From Gemmatimonadaceae bacterium (lineage in GTDB: Bacteria; Gemmatimonadota; Gemmatimonadetes; Gemmatimonadales; Gemmatimonadaceae), in the NCBI GenBank assembly GCA_036496605.1, contig DASXKV010000042.1:1-60786 (forward strand): a stretch of 60,786 bases of DNA, given 5' to 3'. Every line of letters begins with the position of its first letter. Positions within the stretch are counted from its first letter, which is position 1. Made by a program: the position numbers and the translations under genes. Below, in pieces: positions 49,986 through 59,356 of this stretch. The notes under the pieces are model-generated. The model was not told where the DNA came from. It saw only the letters and a list, made by a program, of their open reading frames with translations, and searched no databases.

Positions 49986-50375
49986 ATGACCGACGCGATC
50001 CGCCCCGCTCTCGAACCCGGAGAATGGAAGGTTCGCCGATCAGGCCCCATCTCGCTCGATGTCGTCGACCGAATCGATTACATCGTCATCGAGGGGCCTA
50101 ACGGCGAGACCGTCAAAGTCACGGGAACCGACGAGATCTTCGCGCTCATCAGCCTCGCGAACGACGCGCTGCCGCCTGATGATCCGCGAAAGATCACGCA
50201 CGGGTGGCTCGCACGCATCGAGACGATTCGCGACTTGATTCGCGACCTGGCCGACTCCGGCGACGAGCAGCTCGCGCCGCTCCGTCGTGAGCTCGCGACG
50301 GGATGGGAACAGATGGCCCAAGTGCTGTCGGCCATCCTGCCGCCGGTCTACGACAATCCGTCTGACGACACGTAG
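49986..50375 (+). CDS. Hypothetical protein
   Basis: ATG 49986 gives 129 residues, soluble and acidic. The first half is beta-rich (GEWKVRRSGPISLDVVDRID, YIVIEGPNGETVKVTG), the second helical (HGWLARIETIRDLIRDLADS). It lies opposite the GbsR-pump operon and may share regulation from the 49829 site. Its stop codon lies at the first heptad of a repeat array. No family is recognised. Confidence 0.6.
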   Translation: MTDAIRPALEPGEWKVRRSGPISLDVVDRIDYIVIEGPNGETVKVTGTDEIFALISLANDALPPDDPRKITHGWLARIETIRDLIRDLADSGDEQLAPLRRELATGWEQMAQVLSAILPPVYDNPSDDT

Positions 50376-50440
50376 AGGGTAAAGGGTAGAGGGTAGAGGG
50401 TAGAGGGTAGAGGGTTTGTGAATACCCTCAACTCTCTGCC
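50374..50440. repeat. Heptad repeats with inverted arms, locus 6
   Basis: AGAGGGT-type heptads, six units, followed by a pyrimidine stretch (ACCCTCAACTCTCTGCCC). It begins at the stop codon of the 49986 gene and ends 9 bases before the stop of the ADOP permease. Confidence 0.75.
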
Positions 50441-50448
50441 CAAAGCAC

Positions 50449-52869
50449 TCATGTGTCGCGCAAGGCAATCACCGGATCGACTCGCGTCGCGCGCCGTGCC
50501 GGCAGATACGACGCCAGGAGTGCCACCGCGCCGAGCAACACCGCGATGCCGAGAAAGGTGAGCGGGTCCGAGGGCGTGACCCCGAACAGCAGCGTTCGCA
50601 TCAATCGCGTGAGGGCGAACGCACCCGCAAGCCCGACGACAATCCCGATCAGCGTCAGCCTTGTCCCCTGGCGCACGACCATGACCAGCACGTCGGTCGC
50701 GCGCGCGCCGAGCGCCATCCGCACGCCGAACTCGCGCGTGCGCTGGATGACGCCGTACGACATCACTCCGTAAATACCGACGGACGCGAGCACGAGTCCG
50801 ACGAGCCCGAACAATCCAAACAGCATCGTGCTCAAGCGGCTCGCGCCTAACGACGTACTCACCAGCTCGTCCATCGTCTCGAGACGCCCCACCGGCTGAT
50901 CCCGATCGATCGAGTGCACCGTCTCCCGCAGCGAGGTCGCGAGCGCCGACGGGTCGCCCGCAGTGCGAACGACGAGGGTCATCCCCTCGTAGGCGAACTG
51001 GGGAAGCGGCCGGTAGATCTCCATGAACGGCTGCTTGTCCACCCCTTCGTGATGCACATCCCCAGCGACGCCAACGATCTGCACGTGCTCTTGCCGATCC
51101 CATTGGTAATCGATGAACTTCCCCACTGCGCTCTCGTTAGGCCAGATCGTTCGCGCCAGGGTCTCGCTCACCACGGCGACGTCGGGCATCCCCATCCAAT
51201 CGGCGGCGGTGAGAGGACGGCCCGCCTTGATCGGAATGCCCATCGCCTGGAAATAGCCCGGCGTCACGGCGCGCATGTCGCCGACCGGCTCGGCCCCCTT
51301 GGGCGGTTTCGGCCGTCCCGGCACACTGAAATCGCTCGCCGAGCGTTCGCCCGTGAGCGGCAGGAAGCTGATCGCTCCGACGGCCCGCACCCCTGGCAGC
51401 GCGGCAATTCGCGACTCGAGCTCCCGAAAGAATTCCACCTGCGCGGTGTCACTGCGGTACTTTCGCGTTGGGATCGAGACCTTGGCCACCAGCGCATGGC
51501 TCGGTTCGAAGCCTAACGGCACGTGACGCAGCGCCGCGAATGACCGAATCATCAAACCCGCACCGGCGAGCAGCACGATCGCCAGAGACACTTCGGCGAC
51601 GACGAGCGCGGCTCGCAGTCGAGCCGTTCCCCGTGTCGATCCGGCGCCACTTCGTCCACCCTCCTTCAAGCTGCCGTGCAATGCGCCGCGCGAGAGATTG
51701 AGCGCCGGAACGATCCCGAAGGCAAGCCCGGTGGCGAGCGCGATCGCGAACGTGAACGCGAGCACAGGCCCGTCGATGCCCACGTCGGTGATCGCCTGCG
51801 CCGGGAACGAAGCCGGGATCAGCGCCACGATTGCTCGCGTCCCCAGCGCCGCGAGCCCCAGGCCGAGCAGCGATGCGACGAGCGACAGCAACACACTCTC
51901 CGTCAGTAGCTGCCTCACGAGGCGCGTCCTCGTTGCGCCAAGCGACGCACGAATTGCGATCTCCTTCTGCCGTGCACTCGCACGCGCAAGCATCAGGTTT
52001 GCCACGTTCGCGCAGGCGATCACGAGGAGAAAGCCGACGGCGCCGAGCAGGACGAGAAGGCCCGTGCGTACGTCGCCGGTGAGATTCTCGCGCAAAGGCT
52101 GCGCATTGGCCGTCCAGTTCGCGTCGAACTGTGGAAACTCCGCCGCGCGCCGCTGAGCAACGAGGCGCATCTCCGCATCGGCGCGCTCGACCGATACGCC
52201 GGCCTTGAGGCGAGCGATGACCTTGAGGTAACGACCCGACCAGCTGCGATCCTGTGTGCGGAAGCGGATCGGTACCCAGAGTTGCACGGGAGTGAAATAG
52301 CGAAAGCCGTTAGGCAGCACGCCGACGATGGTGTACTGCACGCCGCCGAGGCTGAAGGGCTCGCCAATCACGCTGGCCCGCGCGCCAAACCGCTCCCGCC
52401 ACAGCTCATGGCTGATGACGGCCACTCGCGGCGCTCTCGGATCGTCTTCGGCGACCGTGAACGCCCGACCAAGCTCGGGTTTCACGCCGAGAATCGAGAA
52501 CACCTCGGCGGAGATATGACGCACGTCGAGCGACATCGGCTCCTGGTCGCCACCCGTGATCGATCCGGGGGTGTCGACCCATGCCGCCATGGCGTCGAAG
52601 GAATGCGTCGCGTCACGCCAGGCGAGAAAATTCGCCGGCGAGATCGAGTTGTGAAGCTGCTTGCTGCTGAAATTGTGCTCCCAGAGGAGGACCAACCGCT
52701 GTGGATCGCGATACGGCAGCTCGCGTAACAGGACCGTGTTCACGACCGAGAACATCGCGGTGTTGGCGCCGACGCCCAACGCGATCGCGAGCACGGCCGC
52801 GATCGTGAAGGCCGGGCTCCGCGAAAGCGCGCGGAGCGCATAGCGAAGGTCCTGATAGAGGAGGTCCAT
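50449..52869 (-). CDS. ADOP-type ABC permease (FtsX/MacB family), 806 aa
   Basis: 806 residues. First half: N-terminal TM (ALSRSPAFTIAAVLAIALGV), MacB_PCD periplasmic domain (GVKPELGRAF, GVLPNGF), three TMs with the ALGATRTRLVRQLLTESVLL coupling region (about 330-420). Second half repeats the layout (AGAGLMIRSFAALRHVPLGF, then a periplasmic domain and three TMs with MALGARATDVLVMVVRQG). Acidobacterial duplicated orphan permeases of this kind usually lack their own ATPase nearby, as here. No ABC ATPase is encoded in the cluster. Confidence 0.92.
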   Translation of the reverse strand: MDLLYQDLRYALRALSRSPAFTIAAVLAIALGVGANTAMFSVVNTVLLRELPYRDPQRLVLLWEHNFSSKQLHNSISPANFLAWRDATHSFDAMAAWVDTPGSITGGDQEPMSLDVRHISAEVFSILGVKPELGRAFTVAEDDPRAPRVAVISHELWRERFGARASVIGEPFSLGGVQYTIVGVLPNGFRYFTPVQLWVPIRFRTQDRSWSGRYLKVIARLKAGVSVERADAEMRLVAQRRAAEFPQFDANWTANAQPLRENLTGDVRTGLLVLLGAVGFLLVIACANVANLMLARASARQKEIAIRASLGATRTRLVRQLLTESVLLSLVASLLGLGLAALGTRAIVALIPASFPAQAITDVGIDGPVLAFTFAIALATGLAFGIVPALNLSRGALHGSLKEGGRSGAGSTRGTARLRAALVVAEVSLAIVLLAGAGLMIRSFAALRHVPLGFEPSHALVAKVSIPTRKYRSDTAQVEFFRELESRIAALPGVRAVGAISFLPLTGERSASDFSVPGRPKPPKGAEPVGDMRAVTPGYFQAMGIPIKAGRPLTAADWMGMPDVAVVSETLARTIWPNESAVGKFIDYQWDRQEHVQIVGVAGDVHHEGVDKQPFMEIYRPLPQFAYEGMTLVVRTAGDPSALATSLRETVHSIDRDQPVGRLETMDELVSTSLGASRLSTMLFGLFGLVGLVLASVGIYGVMSYGVIQRTREFGVRMALGARATDVLVMVVRQGTRLTLIGIVVGLAGAFALTRLMRTLLFGVTPSDPLTFLGIAVLLGAVALLASYLPARRATRVDPVIALRDT

Positions 52870-52938
52870 ACTCGCGCTCGCAAAGGTTGTGCTGAAATAT
52901 CAGCAGCAGACGCCGAAAGACAAGCCCTGATGGTGTTC

Positions 52939-55608
52939 TCACTCGGCGCGGAGCGCGCACATCGGGTCGACGCGCGTCGCGCGCGCCGCGGGCAGATAGC
53001 TGGCGAGCACCGCCGCCAGCGCCAGCAGCATCGCAACTCCAGCGAACGTGAGCGGGTCGGTCGGCGTCACACCGAACAACAGCGACGCCATGAATCGCGT
53101 CAGCAACACGCTCGCGACGAAACCAGCCGCGATGCCCGCGCCCCCGAGCGCCAGTCCGCGACGCACGACCATTCGTCTCACCTGGCCAGGCGCCGCGCCT
53201 AACGCTATACGGATGCCGAGCTCGCGCGTGCGCTGCGTCACGATGTACGACAACACCCCGAACACCCCAAGCACCGCGATCACGAGCGCGATGCCGGCGA
53301 ACACGCCCAGGAGCGCGGTCGACCAACGCGCCGGCGCGATGGCGGTCGATAATACTGTTTCCATCGTCTGCATGTCGCGCACCGGGAGCGTTGCGTCGAT
53401 CTCCCGAACGGCCGCGCGCACGGCCGATGCGACCGCAATCGGATCCTGCTGCGTTCGCACGACGAAGGAGAACCGATTCCACCACGGCATCACCGTCGTG
53501 GGAATGTAGACCGTAGGCAGAGGGCTGTTCCCGAGTCCCGCGTCGCGCGTGTCCGACACCACACCGACAATCGAGGCGCGCTGAAAGAGGCGATTGTCGG
53601 GCGCGCCGAGGTAGATTGGCTTGCCTAACGGCTCCTCATCGCGATAATACTTTCGGACGAGCGCGGCGTTCACGACGACCGCCGGCGCGTCTTTGCTGTC
53701 CGTCGACTGAAGCAGACGACCGCGCTCGAGCACGATCCCGATCGTCGAGAAGTACTCTGGCGTCACCACGCGATAGGCCTCGCCCGTTGGATTCACGCCC
53801 GCCGGCAATGGGCGATCGATCCGGTTCAACCACGCGCCGATCCCGCGGCCCGTGACTGGCAACTGACTCACGAGAGCGGCGGCGCGCACACCCGGCAACG
53901 CCTCGATTCGCGCGAGCGCCCGCGGAAAGAAGGTGGGGTTCGGCTGCGAGAGGCGAATGCTGAAGGTCAGCAGTCCTTCGCGCCTAACGCCGGGATCCAC
54001 TCGCTGGAGCAACGCGAAGCTGCGGAGAAGCAGTCCGGCGCCGGCCAGCAACACCATCGCCAGCGCCACTTCGGCCACGACGAGCACGCTCCGCGTCCAC
54101 TGGTGGCTGGAGCTCCCACGCGATCCGTCGCGGAGCACCTCGCTGGACGAGCCCCGAGACAGTTGCAACGCCGGCACGACGCCAAACAAGAATCCCGCGA
54201 CCATCGATACGACGAACGCAAACGCGAGCACCCTGCCGTCGAGCGCGATTTCACTCGCGCGCGGCAAGTTGCTCGTTACGGGAGCGGCGAGCAGCAGTTC
54301 CAGGAACAATTTTCCGATCGAGACGCCGAGCGCTCCACCGATGAGCGCGAGCAAGAGACTCTCCGTCAACAGCTGGCGCGCGACGCGCCCCTGCCCCGCG
54401 CCGAGCGCCTGCCGCACGGCAATCTCGCGGCGGCGGATCGCTGCGCGCGCAAGAAGCAGATTGCCCAGGTTCACACAGGTGATGAGGAGAACAAAACCGA
54501 CCGCGCCCATCAGAACGAGGAGACTCGTTCGCGAGCTACCGACGAGTGTCTCCTGCAAGGGCTGGACGGCGATCTTGAGGTTGGTGTCGAAGACGGGCCA
54601 ATCGCGACGTAGCCGCGCGGCGACGGTCTCCATCTCGACACGTGCCTCCTCGAGCGTCGCACCATCCGCAAGGCGACCAACCGCTTGAATGAAATACTGA
54701 TCGCGGTTCGCGCGAAAGCCGGCATCGAAGTGCGCGGGGACGAAGAATGCCGACGGTTCCCCCATGAATGAAAAGTCCGGCGGCATCACGCCGACGATCG
54801 TCCGCGGCGTCCCGTCCACGGCGATGCTCTTCCCGAGAACGGTTCGATCCTCGCCGAAGAGATCGCGCCACGTAGCGTAGCTCAACACGATTACCGGCGG
54901 CGACGCCGGATCTTCGTCCGCCTCACTGAGGAGGCGCCCAAAGAGCGGGGGCACGCCTAACACCTGCAGCATACCACCAATGCTCTGCGTGCCGTCGAGC
55001 AGCTGCGGCTCGCCGTGTACGATCAGAGTCCCGGACCGATCGGCAAAGCCGGCGATGCGCATCGTTCGTGAGCTGCGTTGCCAGTCGAACAGATTGGCGG
55101 GCGAGGTCACCGACACCGCGCCTGGCGCGCTCGACGACTGCTCGCCGACAGCGACGAGCCGCGACGGGTCACGAAACGCGAGCGGGCGGAGCAACACGCC
55201 GTCCACGACGCTGAAGATCGCGGTATTCGCGCCGATGCCTAACGCGAGCGTCAGTGCGGCAACGATGGTGAATCCCGGACTGCGACGCAGCGAGCGCGCG
55301 CCGTAGCGAACGTCCTGGAGCAGCGACTCGAACATGCCCTGGCCCGTCGATCGAGCGCCGGGAGAGAGAGATCGGCTCACTCGTTCGGCTCGCCGCTCGC
55401 GGAGCGCGAGTCGCGTGAGGCCGGGCAGCTCGGAAACGAGCGCGCCGATTGCACCCAGGCGGCCGGCTCGCTGGCGAGCCTCGGCTTCCAGCTCGGCAAA
55501 GACAGCGATCATCTGATGCGCGAACTTCCGGTGGAAGTCCGCGGGCAGAAGCATCGCGAGAATCGCCCGATACGCGCGGAGTACGCCCGTCAGTCGGTAG
55601 TCGGTCAT
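52939..55608 (-). CDS. ADOP-type ABC permease with PadR-linked N-terminus, 889 aa
   Basis: 889 residues. An extra N-terminal helical segment (about 1-85; [20 protein letters not shown]) is the extension typical of ADOP proteins encoded next to PadR. Then the usual duplicated FtsX layout: [20 protein letters not shown], MacB_PCD domain, [20 protein letters not shown], second domain, [24 protein letters not shown] overlap with padR at 55605. It is 69 bases from the 50449 permease; the pair is similar throughout and arose by duplication. Confidence 0.93.
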   Translation of the reverse strand: MTDYRLTGVLRAYRAILAMLLPADFHRKFAHQMIAVFAELEAEARQRAGRLGAIGALVSELPGLTRLALRERRAERVSRSLSPGARSTGQGMFESLLQDVRYGARSLRRSPGFTIVAALTLALGIGANTAIFSVVDGVLLRPLAFRDPSRLVAVGEQSSSAPGAVSVTSPANLFDWQRSSRTMRIAGFADRSGTLIVHGEPQLLDGTQSIGGMLQVLGVPPLFGRLLSEADEDPASPPVIVLSYATWRDLFGEDRTVLGKSIAVDGTPRTIVGVMPPDFSFMGEPSAFFVPAHFDAGFRANRDQYFIQAVGRLADGATLEEARVEMETVAARLRRDWPVFDTNLKIAVQPLQETLVGSSRTSLLVLMGAVGFVLLITCVNLGNLLLARAAIRRREIAVRQALGAGQGRVARQLLTESLLLALIGGALGVSIGKLFLELLLAAPVTSNLPRASEIALDGRVLAFAFVVSMVAGFLFGVVPALQLSRGSSSEVLRDGSRGSSSHQWTRSVLVVAEVALAMVLLAGAGLLLRSFALLQRVDPGVRREGLLTFSIRLSQPNPTFFPRALARIEALPGVRAAALVSQLPVTGRGIGAWLNRIDRPLPAGVNPTGEAYRVVTPEYFSTIGIVLERGRLLQSTDSKDAPAVVVNAALVRKYYRDEEPLGKPIYLGAPDNRLFQRASIVGVVSDTRDAGLGNSPLPTVYIPTTVMPWWNRFSFVVRTQQDPIAVASAVRAAVREIDATLPVRDMQTMETVLSTAIAPARWSTALLGVFAGIALVIAVLGVFGVLSYIVTQRTRELGIRIALGAAPGQVRRMVVRRGLALGGAGIAAGFVASVLLTRFMASLLFGVTPTDPLTFAGVAMLLALAAVLASYLPAARATRVDPMCALRAE

Positions 55609-55985
55609 GCGCGTGCCCCCTTGGCGCTGGCGCCTAACGGCGGCAGGAGCCGCTTGGCGCGGGCCATTGCCGCGAGTTGCTCGAGTCTCCGAGCCTCGGC
55701 GCGTGCGACATCGCGGCCGAGCCTCGTCAGGCGATAATACCGCCGCCGCGGGTCAGTCGGCGCGCCGGCGGGACGCGTCGTGCGCTCCTCGATCCACCCG
55801 CTCTCGAGCAGCCGTTTCACCGCGGCGTACAGCGTACTCGCGGTCAGACGTAGGCCGCCGTCCGTTCGCGAGGCGACGTCCTGGATGATCGCGTAGCCGT
55901 GCAGATCGTCGTCGACGAGGGATAACAGGATGTGAAAGACCTGTGTCGAGAGCGGAGCGGGGAGTCGAGAGTCGGTATCGCTCAT
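55605..55985 (-). CDS. PadR-family transcriptional regulator
   Basis: 126 residues. PadR winged helix: [79 protein letters not shown]. PadR proteins usually repress the transporter genes they precede. Its stop overlaps the start of the permease gene by 4 bases, so both are translated together. A palindrome at 56300-56322 is a candidate operator but is separated from the gene by repeat copy B. Confidence 0.93.
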   Translation of the reverse strand: MSDTDSRLPAPLSTQVFHILLSLVDDDLHGYAIIQDVASRTDGGLRLTASTLYAAVKRLLESGWIEERTTRPAGAPTDPRRRYYRLTRLGRDVARAEARRLEQLAAMARAKRLLPPLGASAKGARA

Positions 55986-56020
55986 GGTGTCGTCAGGAGT
56001 CGTGAACTAGTGGACGGTGT

Positions 56021-56196
56021 TCTTCGCGGAATGTCGGGACGAGTCGCGTCGAGGGCGAGCTCCAGAAGCGAGACGTGAGTAATGAGCTCCGGCCTTTTCG
56101 ATGTGGCACTCAGGCCTCTCACCCACCATCAGCGAGCCCAGCTCCGAGCCACGAGAAGGCAGCAACGAGCTGCGAGATCGAGCTCGAGCCGCGAGC
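56021..56196 (-). repeat. Interspersed ~175-bp repeat, copy B
   Basis: On the minus strand it aligns with copy A (17044-17220) over the full length at about 90% by eye. It lies in the 550-base gap before the ankyrin gene, close to the padR start. Apart from the repeat and the palindrome at 56300, this gap shows no further gene. Confidence 0.9.
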
Positions 56197-56299
56197 CATC
56201 TCGAATCTCAAGCTCACGCCCTTTCCCGAAATTCCGCGATGATCCCAGTGTTGTCATAGTGCCCCGGAGCGACCCCGCTCCTGCTATCGACATGTCGCT

Positions 56300-56322
56300 G
56301 ATATACCGTCGCACGGTATATC
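56300..56322. promoter_or_regulatory. Palindrome, candidate PadR operator
   Basis: GATATACCG-TCGCA-CGGTATATC: perfect 9-bp arms and a 5-base centre. The AT-rich arms and dyad are like PadR-family sites. It lies 315 bases upstream of padR and 214 bases before the ankyrin gene. Confidence 0.55.
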
Positions 56323-56535
56323 GCGCCATGCTATAGCGCCGTCAAGAGCCATGTGACAAGTCGGACGCTGGTGGACATTGCCAGGACGCCATAGAATTCT
56401 CTGACGGCCGTAAGGGCGGCCGACGGTCCGCGTAAAGGGTCCAACCCACCCGACGACGTGCGTCGACAATTCGAGACCCTGACTTCCAAGCCCGAGTGAC
56501 GCGGACGCCGGGCGCCACATGGAAGGAAGGCGTCT

Positions 56536-57891
56536 ATGACCAGCCCAGAGCAGCCCCACTCACTGCCCGAGCGCCCCTCGCTCGAGTACCTGCGCAAGGT
56601 CGCCAAGAAGCGGCTGCGCGACCTCCGACACACTGATCCGCACGCCAAGCTCGCAACGGCACTCCTCGCCGTCGCGCGTGACTACGGATTCTCCAGCTGG
56701 CGGGCCCTCAAAGCCGAGATCGCGAAGCGGGAGAAGGATCGATTCGCTGTCTTCTTCGATGCATGCGCCGAGGGCGACGTCGAGCGCATGCGCCAGCTCA
56801 TCGCGGAAGATCCATCACTCGTTCGAGTAGCAAACACTAATGAGCCGCACGGCGGATGGACCGCGCTCCACTCGGCGGCCCGTCGTGGCCACCTCGACGC
56901 GGTGCTCCTGTTGCTCGAACATGGCGCGGATCCGAATGCACGCGAGGCCGGCGACAACACGTACCCACTCCATTGGGCCGCTGCGGCCAGACATATCGAG
57001 ACCGTGCGCGCTCTCCTCGACGCCGGCGGTGACGTCCACGGTCTCGGTGACCTGCACCAGCTCGACGTCATCGGCTGGGCCACGTACTTCCATCCCGAGC
57101 AGGAGGATGAGCGGCCGGACGTCGTCCCCCTGCTGCTGGAGCGTGGCGCGCACCATCACATCTTCTCGGCAATGTCGATTGGCGATCCCGATCTCATTCG
57201 CGCACTCGTCGAGGAGCATCCCGATGCGCTCGACAGACGCATGTCGCGTTTCGAGCACGGCCTCACGCCACTGCATTTTGCGATGAGCCGAAAGCGCTAC
57301 GACCTGCTCGATCTCCTGATCGAGCTCGGAGCCGACCTCGAGGCCGAAGACGACGGCGGACAGACCGCGCTCGCCGTGGCGATGCTGCGCGGCGATCAGG
57401 AAGCGATGCGCCGCCTCCACGCTGCCGGAGCCAAGCAACCACCGACGATCTCGACGCCATCGTTCACACAGGGAATGAGCAAACTCTCAGGCTCGATCAC
57501 CAGGATCGTCCCGATGATCACCGTGCCAGACGTCGCGACGGCGCTCGACTGGTACACGTCGATCGGGTTCACGGAGGTGGCGCGCTATGGGGATAGTGGC
57601 GTCGCCAATTTCGGGCTTCTGTCCTTCGGGGGCGCGCAGCTCATGCTCAACATGCACGGCAAAGTTGGCCGGCACGACGCGGGCCTGTGGTTCTACACCG
57701 ACCGGATTGATGAGCTTTATCAATTACTCAAGTCGCGCCAGCTCGAGGCGGCTCGCGCCTCGCTCGCCGGCGACGCATCGGTTCACCAGAGTATCGAGTT
57801 CGTCGAGGACATCTACGACCCCTTCTATGGAGGACGGCAGTTCAGCATCCTCGACCTGAACGGTTACGAACTGCTCTTCTATCAGGAGTAG
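56536..57891 (+). CDS. Ankyrin-repeat protein fused to a VOC (glyoxalase) domain
   Basis: 451 residues with a strong ribosome site (GGAAGGAAGG). A short helical head (1-70) is followed by about six ankyrin repeats (about 70-300; GGWTALHSAARRGHLDAVLL, YPLHWAAAARHIETVRALLD, GLTPLHFAMSRKRYDLLDLL). After a linker, a VOC domain covers about 328-451 (PMITVPDVATALDWYTSIGF ... GGRQFSILDLNGYELLFYQE). Related single-domain VOC proteins bind small molecules or detoxify. In this fusion the ankyrins would bring it to a partner protein. Substrate not predictable. Confidence 0.85.
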   Translation: MTSPEQPHSLPERPSLEYLRKVAKKRLRDLRHTDPHAKLATALLAVARDYGFSSWRALKAEIAKREKDRFAVFFDACAEGDVERMRQLIAEDPSLVRVANTNEPHGGWTALHSAARRGHLDAVLLLLEHGADPNAREAGDNTYPLHWAAAARHIETVRALLDAGGDVHGLGDLHQLDVIGWATYFHPEQEDERPDVVPLLLERGAHHHIFSAMSIGDPDLIRALVEEHPDALDRRMSRFEHGLTPLHFAMSRKRYDLLDLLIELGADLEAEDDGGQTALAVAMLRGDQEAMRRLHAAGAKQPPTISTPSFTQGMSKLSGSITRIVPMITVPDVATALDWYTSIGFTEVARYGDSGVANFGLLSFGGAQLMLNMHGKVGRHDAGLWFYTDRIDELYQLLKSRQLEAARASLAGDASVHQSIEFVEDIYDPFYGGRQFSILDLNGYELLFYQE

Positions 57892-57923
57892 CCTGACACC
57901 AACCAGGCGCGGTGTACGTTCAT

Positions 57924-58175
57924 ATGACTATGCCCGAAGCAGACGACAATAGGCCCGAGCCACCTGATTGGCTCAGCCCAGACTACGCGTCCCTCGACGA
58001 GGCGAAGCCGGCGGTCGACACCGCGACCGACCCGCCACCACCTCGGCATTTCGTGGCGCCGCGACCAGAAACTGGTTCGGAGGTTCAATACAGCCTTGCC
58101 CGCCTCGCGAGAGAATTCCTCGACGCGGTCGACGGCCTGGCGGACCGGATTGCCGCAGGGCTTGGACTTCGATAG
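57924..58175 (+). CDS. Small hypothetical protein
   Basis: ATG 57924 gives 83 residues (GTG 57912 would add four). Pro/Asp-rich N-terminal half (EADDNRPEPPDWLSPDYASL) and a C-terminal helix (LAREFLDAVDGLADRIAAGL). It starts 33 bases after the ankyrin-VOC gene, probably in the same transcript, and is followed by a terminator hairpin. Confidence 0.5.
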   Translation: MTMPEADDNRPEPPDWLSPDYASLDEAKPAVDTATDPPPPRHFVAPRPETGSEVQYSLARLAREFLDAVDGLADRIAAGLGLR

Positions 58176-58208
58176 CGTTGGAGGGTGCAGCCGTTAGGCA
58201 ATGCAACC

Positions 58209-58242
58209 AGCCCCGCCAGGCGTAAGCGCGCCGGGCGGGGCT
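58209..58242. terminator. Terminator hairpin
   Basis: AGCCCCGCC/GGCGGGGCT, 9-bp GC stem with a 16-base loop, 34 bases after the 58175 stop and 49 bases before the C2H2 gene stop, so it can serve both convergent genes. Confidence 0.7.
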
Positions 58243-58290
58243 GCTGTCATACGTTCACGCGAACGGACAGACCGCTCGCTCGGTCGCGTC

Positions 58291-58461
58291 TCAGCTCGGA
58301 CTACGCGACCCACCGGAGGATGAACCACTCGAGAAGCTCGAGCTCGATTGCCCGCTCTGCGCCTGATTCGTGTGTTTCTCGCGATTGTGCTTGTCGAGAT
58401 CCTCACGCGAGTCGAGATGCGCGCCGCAGACCTTGCAGTCGAATTCGTGCGAATGTGCCAT
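58291..58461 (-). CDS. Small C2H2-type zinc-finger protein
   Basis: ATG 58461 gives 56 residues. The motif CKVCGAHLDSREDLDKHNREKH is a textbook C-x2-C-x12-H-x4-H finger (residues 9-30), followed by a Ser/Gly-rich tail. Bacterial C2H2 proteins of this size are known but rarely studied. They probably bind nucleic acid or a partner. The longer frame to 58728 lacks homology and is rejected. Confidence 0.8.
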   Translation of the reverse strand: MAHSHEFDCKVCGAHLDSREDLDKHNREKHTNQAQSGQSSSSFSSGSSSGGSRSPS

Positions 58462-58555
58462 GAGAAGCTCCTGTTCGGTGTGCAGTGGGAGCATTCTGCA
58501 TGAATTGGTCTCGCGCGTGGTCCGTGTCCCAAATTTTCGTGACCAGGCTCGACCG

Positions 58556-58792
58556 TCACGCGTTCCAGCTGAGCGCGAATAAGACGTCGTCGGCCAGCGC
58601 TCGCCACTCGGAGGGGTAGTTCCGCACTCGTCGCACCACACCGTCACTCTCGAACACCAACGAGGGCGACGTGCGACGATCGAAAACCGTCGGCGGAAGC
58701 TCATAAACGCGCCACGGCAAGCCTTCAATCACGAGCTCGCGCGCGCCTCGCTGCGCAACGCGGATGAGCGCGGAGGCGTCGTTGTCTGGCAT
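58556..58792 (-). CDS. Small hypothetical protein
   Basis: ATG 58792 gives 78 residues (a TTG at 58801 is less likely). WRVYELPPTVFDRRTSPSLV followed by FESDGVVRRVRNYPSEWRAL and a final helix (ADDVLFALSW) is a compact pattern, and the product seems to be a single folded domain. The gene follows the zinc-finger gene in the same direction (95 bases upstream). Function unknown. Confidence 0.6.
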   Translation of the reverse strand: MPDNDASALIRVAQRGARELVIEGLPWRVYELPPTVFDRRTSPSLVFESDGVVRRVRNYPSEWRALADDVLFALSWNA

Positions 58793-58859
58793 GAGCAACA
58801 ACTTGCCCTGCCAAGTCGCAAGTGGAAGTGTCCGGCATCACCTCGGGGTCATAACAAGA

Positions 58860-58881
58860 GAGCCCGCCAGAAGGCGGGCTC
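58860..58881. terminator. Hairpin (GAGCCCGCC-AGAA-GGCGGGCTC)
   Basis: Perfect 9-bp GC stem with a 4-base loop; on the minus strand it is followed by TCTCTTGTTAT, so it may terminate leftward transcription. Next to it (58890-58920) CGGCC-GAG-GGTAG / CTACC-GGCCG is a second small inverted repeat. Confidence 0.6.
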
Positions 58882-58921
58882 CCTTGCTGCGGCCGAGGGT
58901 AGGGTTCGAACTACCGGCCGA

Positions 58922-59077
58922 ATGAAAACCCGTTACCGCCGCAAAATCGAACGCCCCACTCAGCGGATCGGCAGCGGCATCGCGAGTGGTGAGCGGCCTC
59001 AGATGCGGTTGTTCTCCGAGACACGGGAGCTCGTTGCGTTCCTCGGCGCGTTGACCGATACGGTGGTGTCCCGCTAA
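58922..59077 (+). CDS. Possible small basic protein (51 aa)
   Basis: ATG 58922 gives MKTRYRRKIERPTQRIGSGI and ends VAFLGALTDTVVSR. It has a basic start and a hydrophobic end. No ribosome site is obvious and it lies beside repeat copy C, so it is tentative. Confidence 0.25.
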   Translation: MKTRYRRKIERPTQRIGSGIASGERPQMRLFSETRELVAFLGALTDTVVSR

Positions 59078-59090
59078 GTCTGCGTGGAGC

Positions 59091-59292
59091 GCGAGCTCGA
59101 GGCTCGAAAAGTCAGTGGTGAGATCCGGCCTACTCCGTGAGGCGTTGCGGGCCTCTCACCCACGACGTCGAGCCCAGCTGCGAGCAGATGGTGGGTGAGA
59201 GGCCGGAGTGCCACATCGAAAAGGCCCGATCTCATAACTCACCTCTCGCTTCTGGAGCTCGGCCTCGACGCGACTCGTCCCGACATTTCCCG
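59091..59292 (+). repeat. Interspersed repeat, copy C with an inverted second arm
   Basis: 59188-59292 aligns with the second half of copies A and B. Left of it, 59091-59163 is a diverged inverted copy; GGCCTCTCACCCAC (59150-59163) is exactly inverted at 59191-59204. It fills the gap before the amidase gene, so C is a larger palindromic version of the unit. Confidence 0.85.
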
Positions 59293-59356
59293 ATGAACCA
59301 ATTTTGGCATGGTGGCCAGCATCCCTTGCCATGAAGATTTCTCTCACGAAAATCAC

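Noticed and set aside
58883-58920. Possible tRNA 3-prime fragment (GGTAGTTCGAACCCTACC)
   Set aside because: It looks like a T-arm, but with a 7-base loop the stem does not pair (a base is missing), and no acceptor or anticodon arm can be built. It is explained as a small inverted repeat next to the hairpin at 58860.
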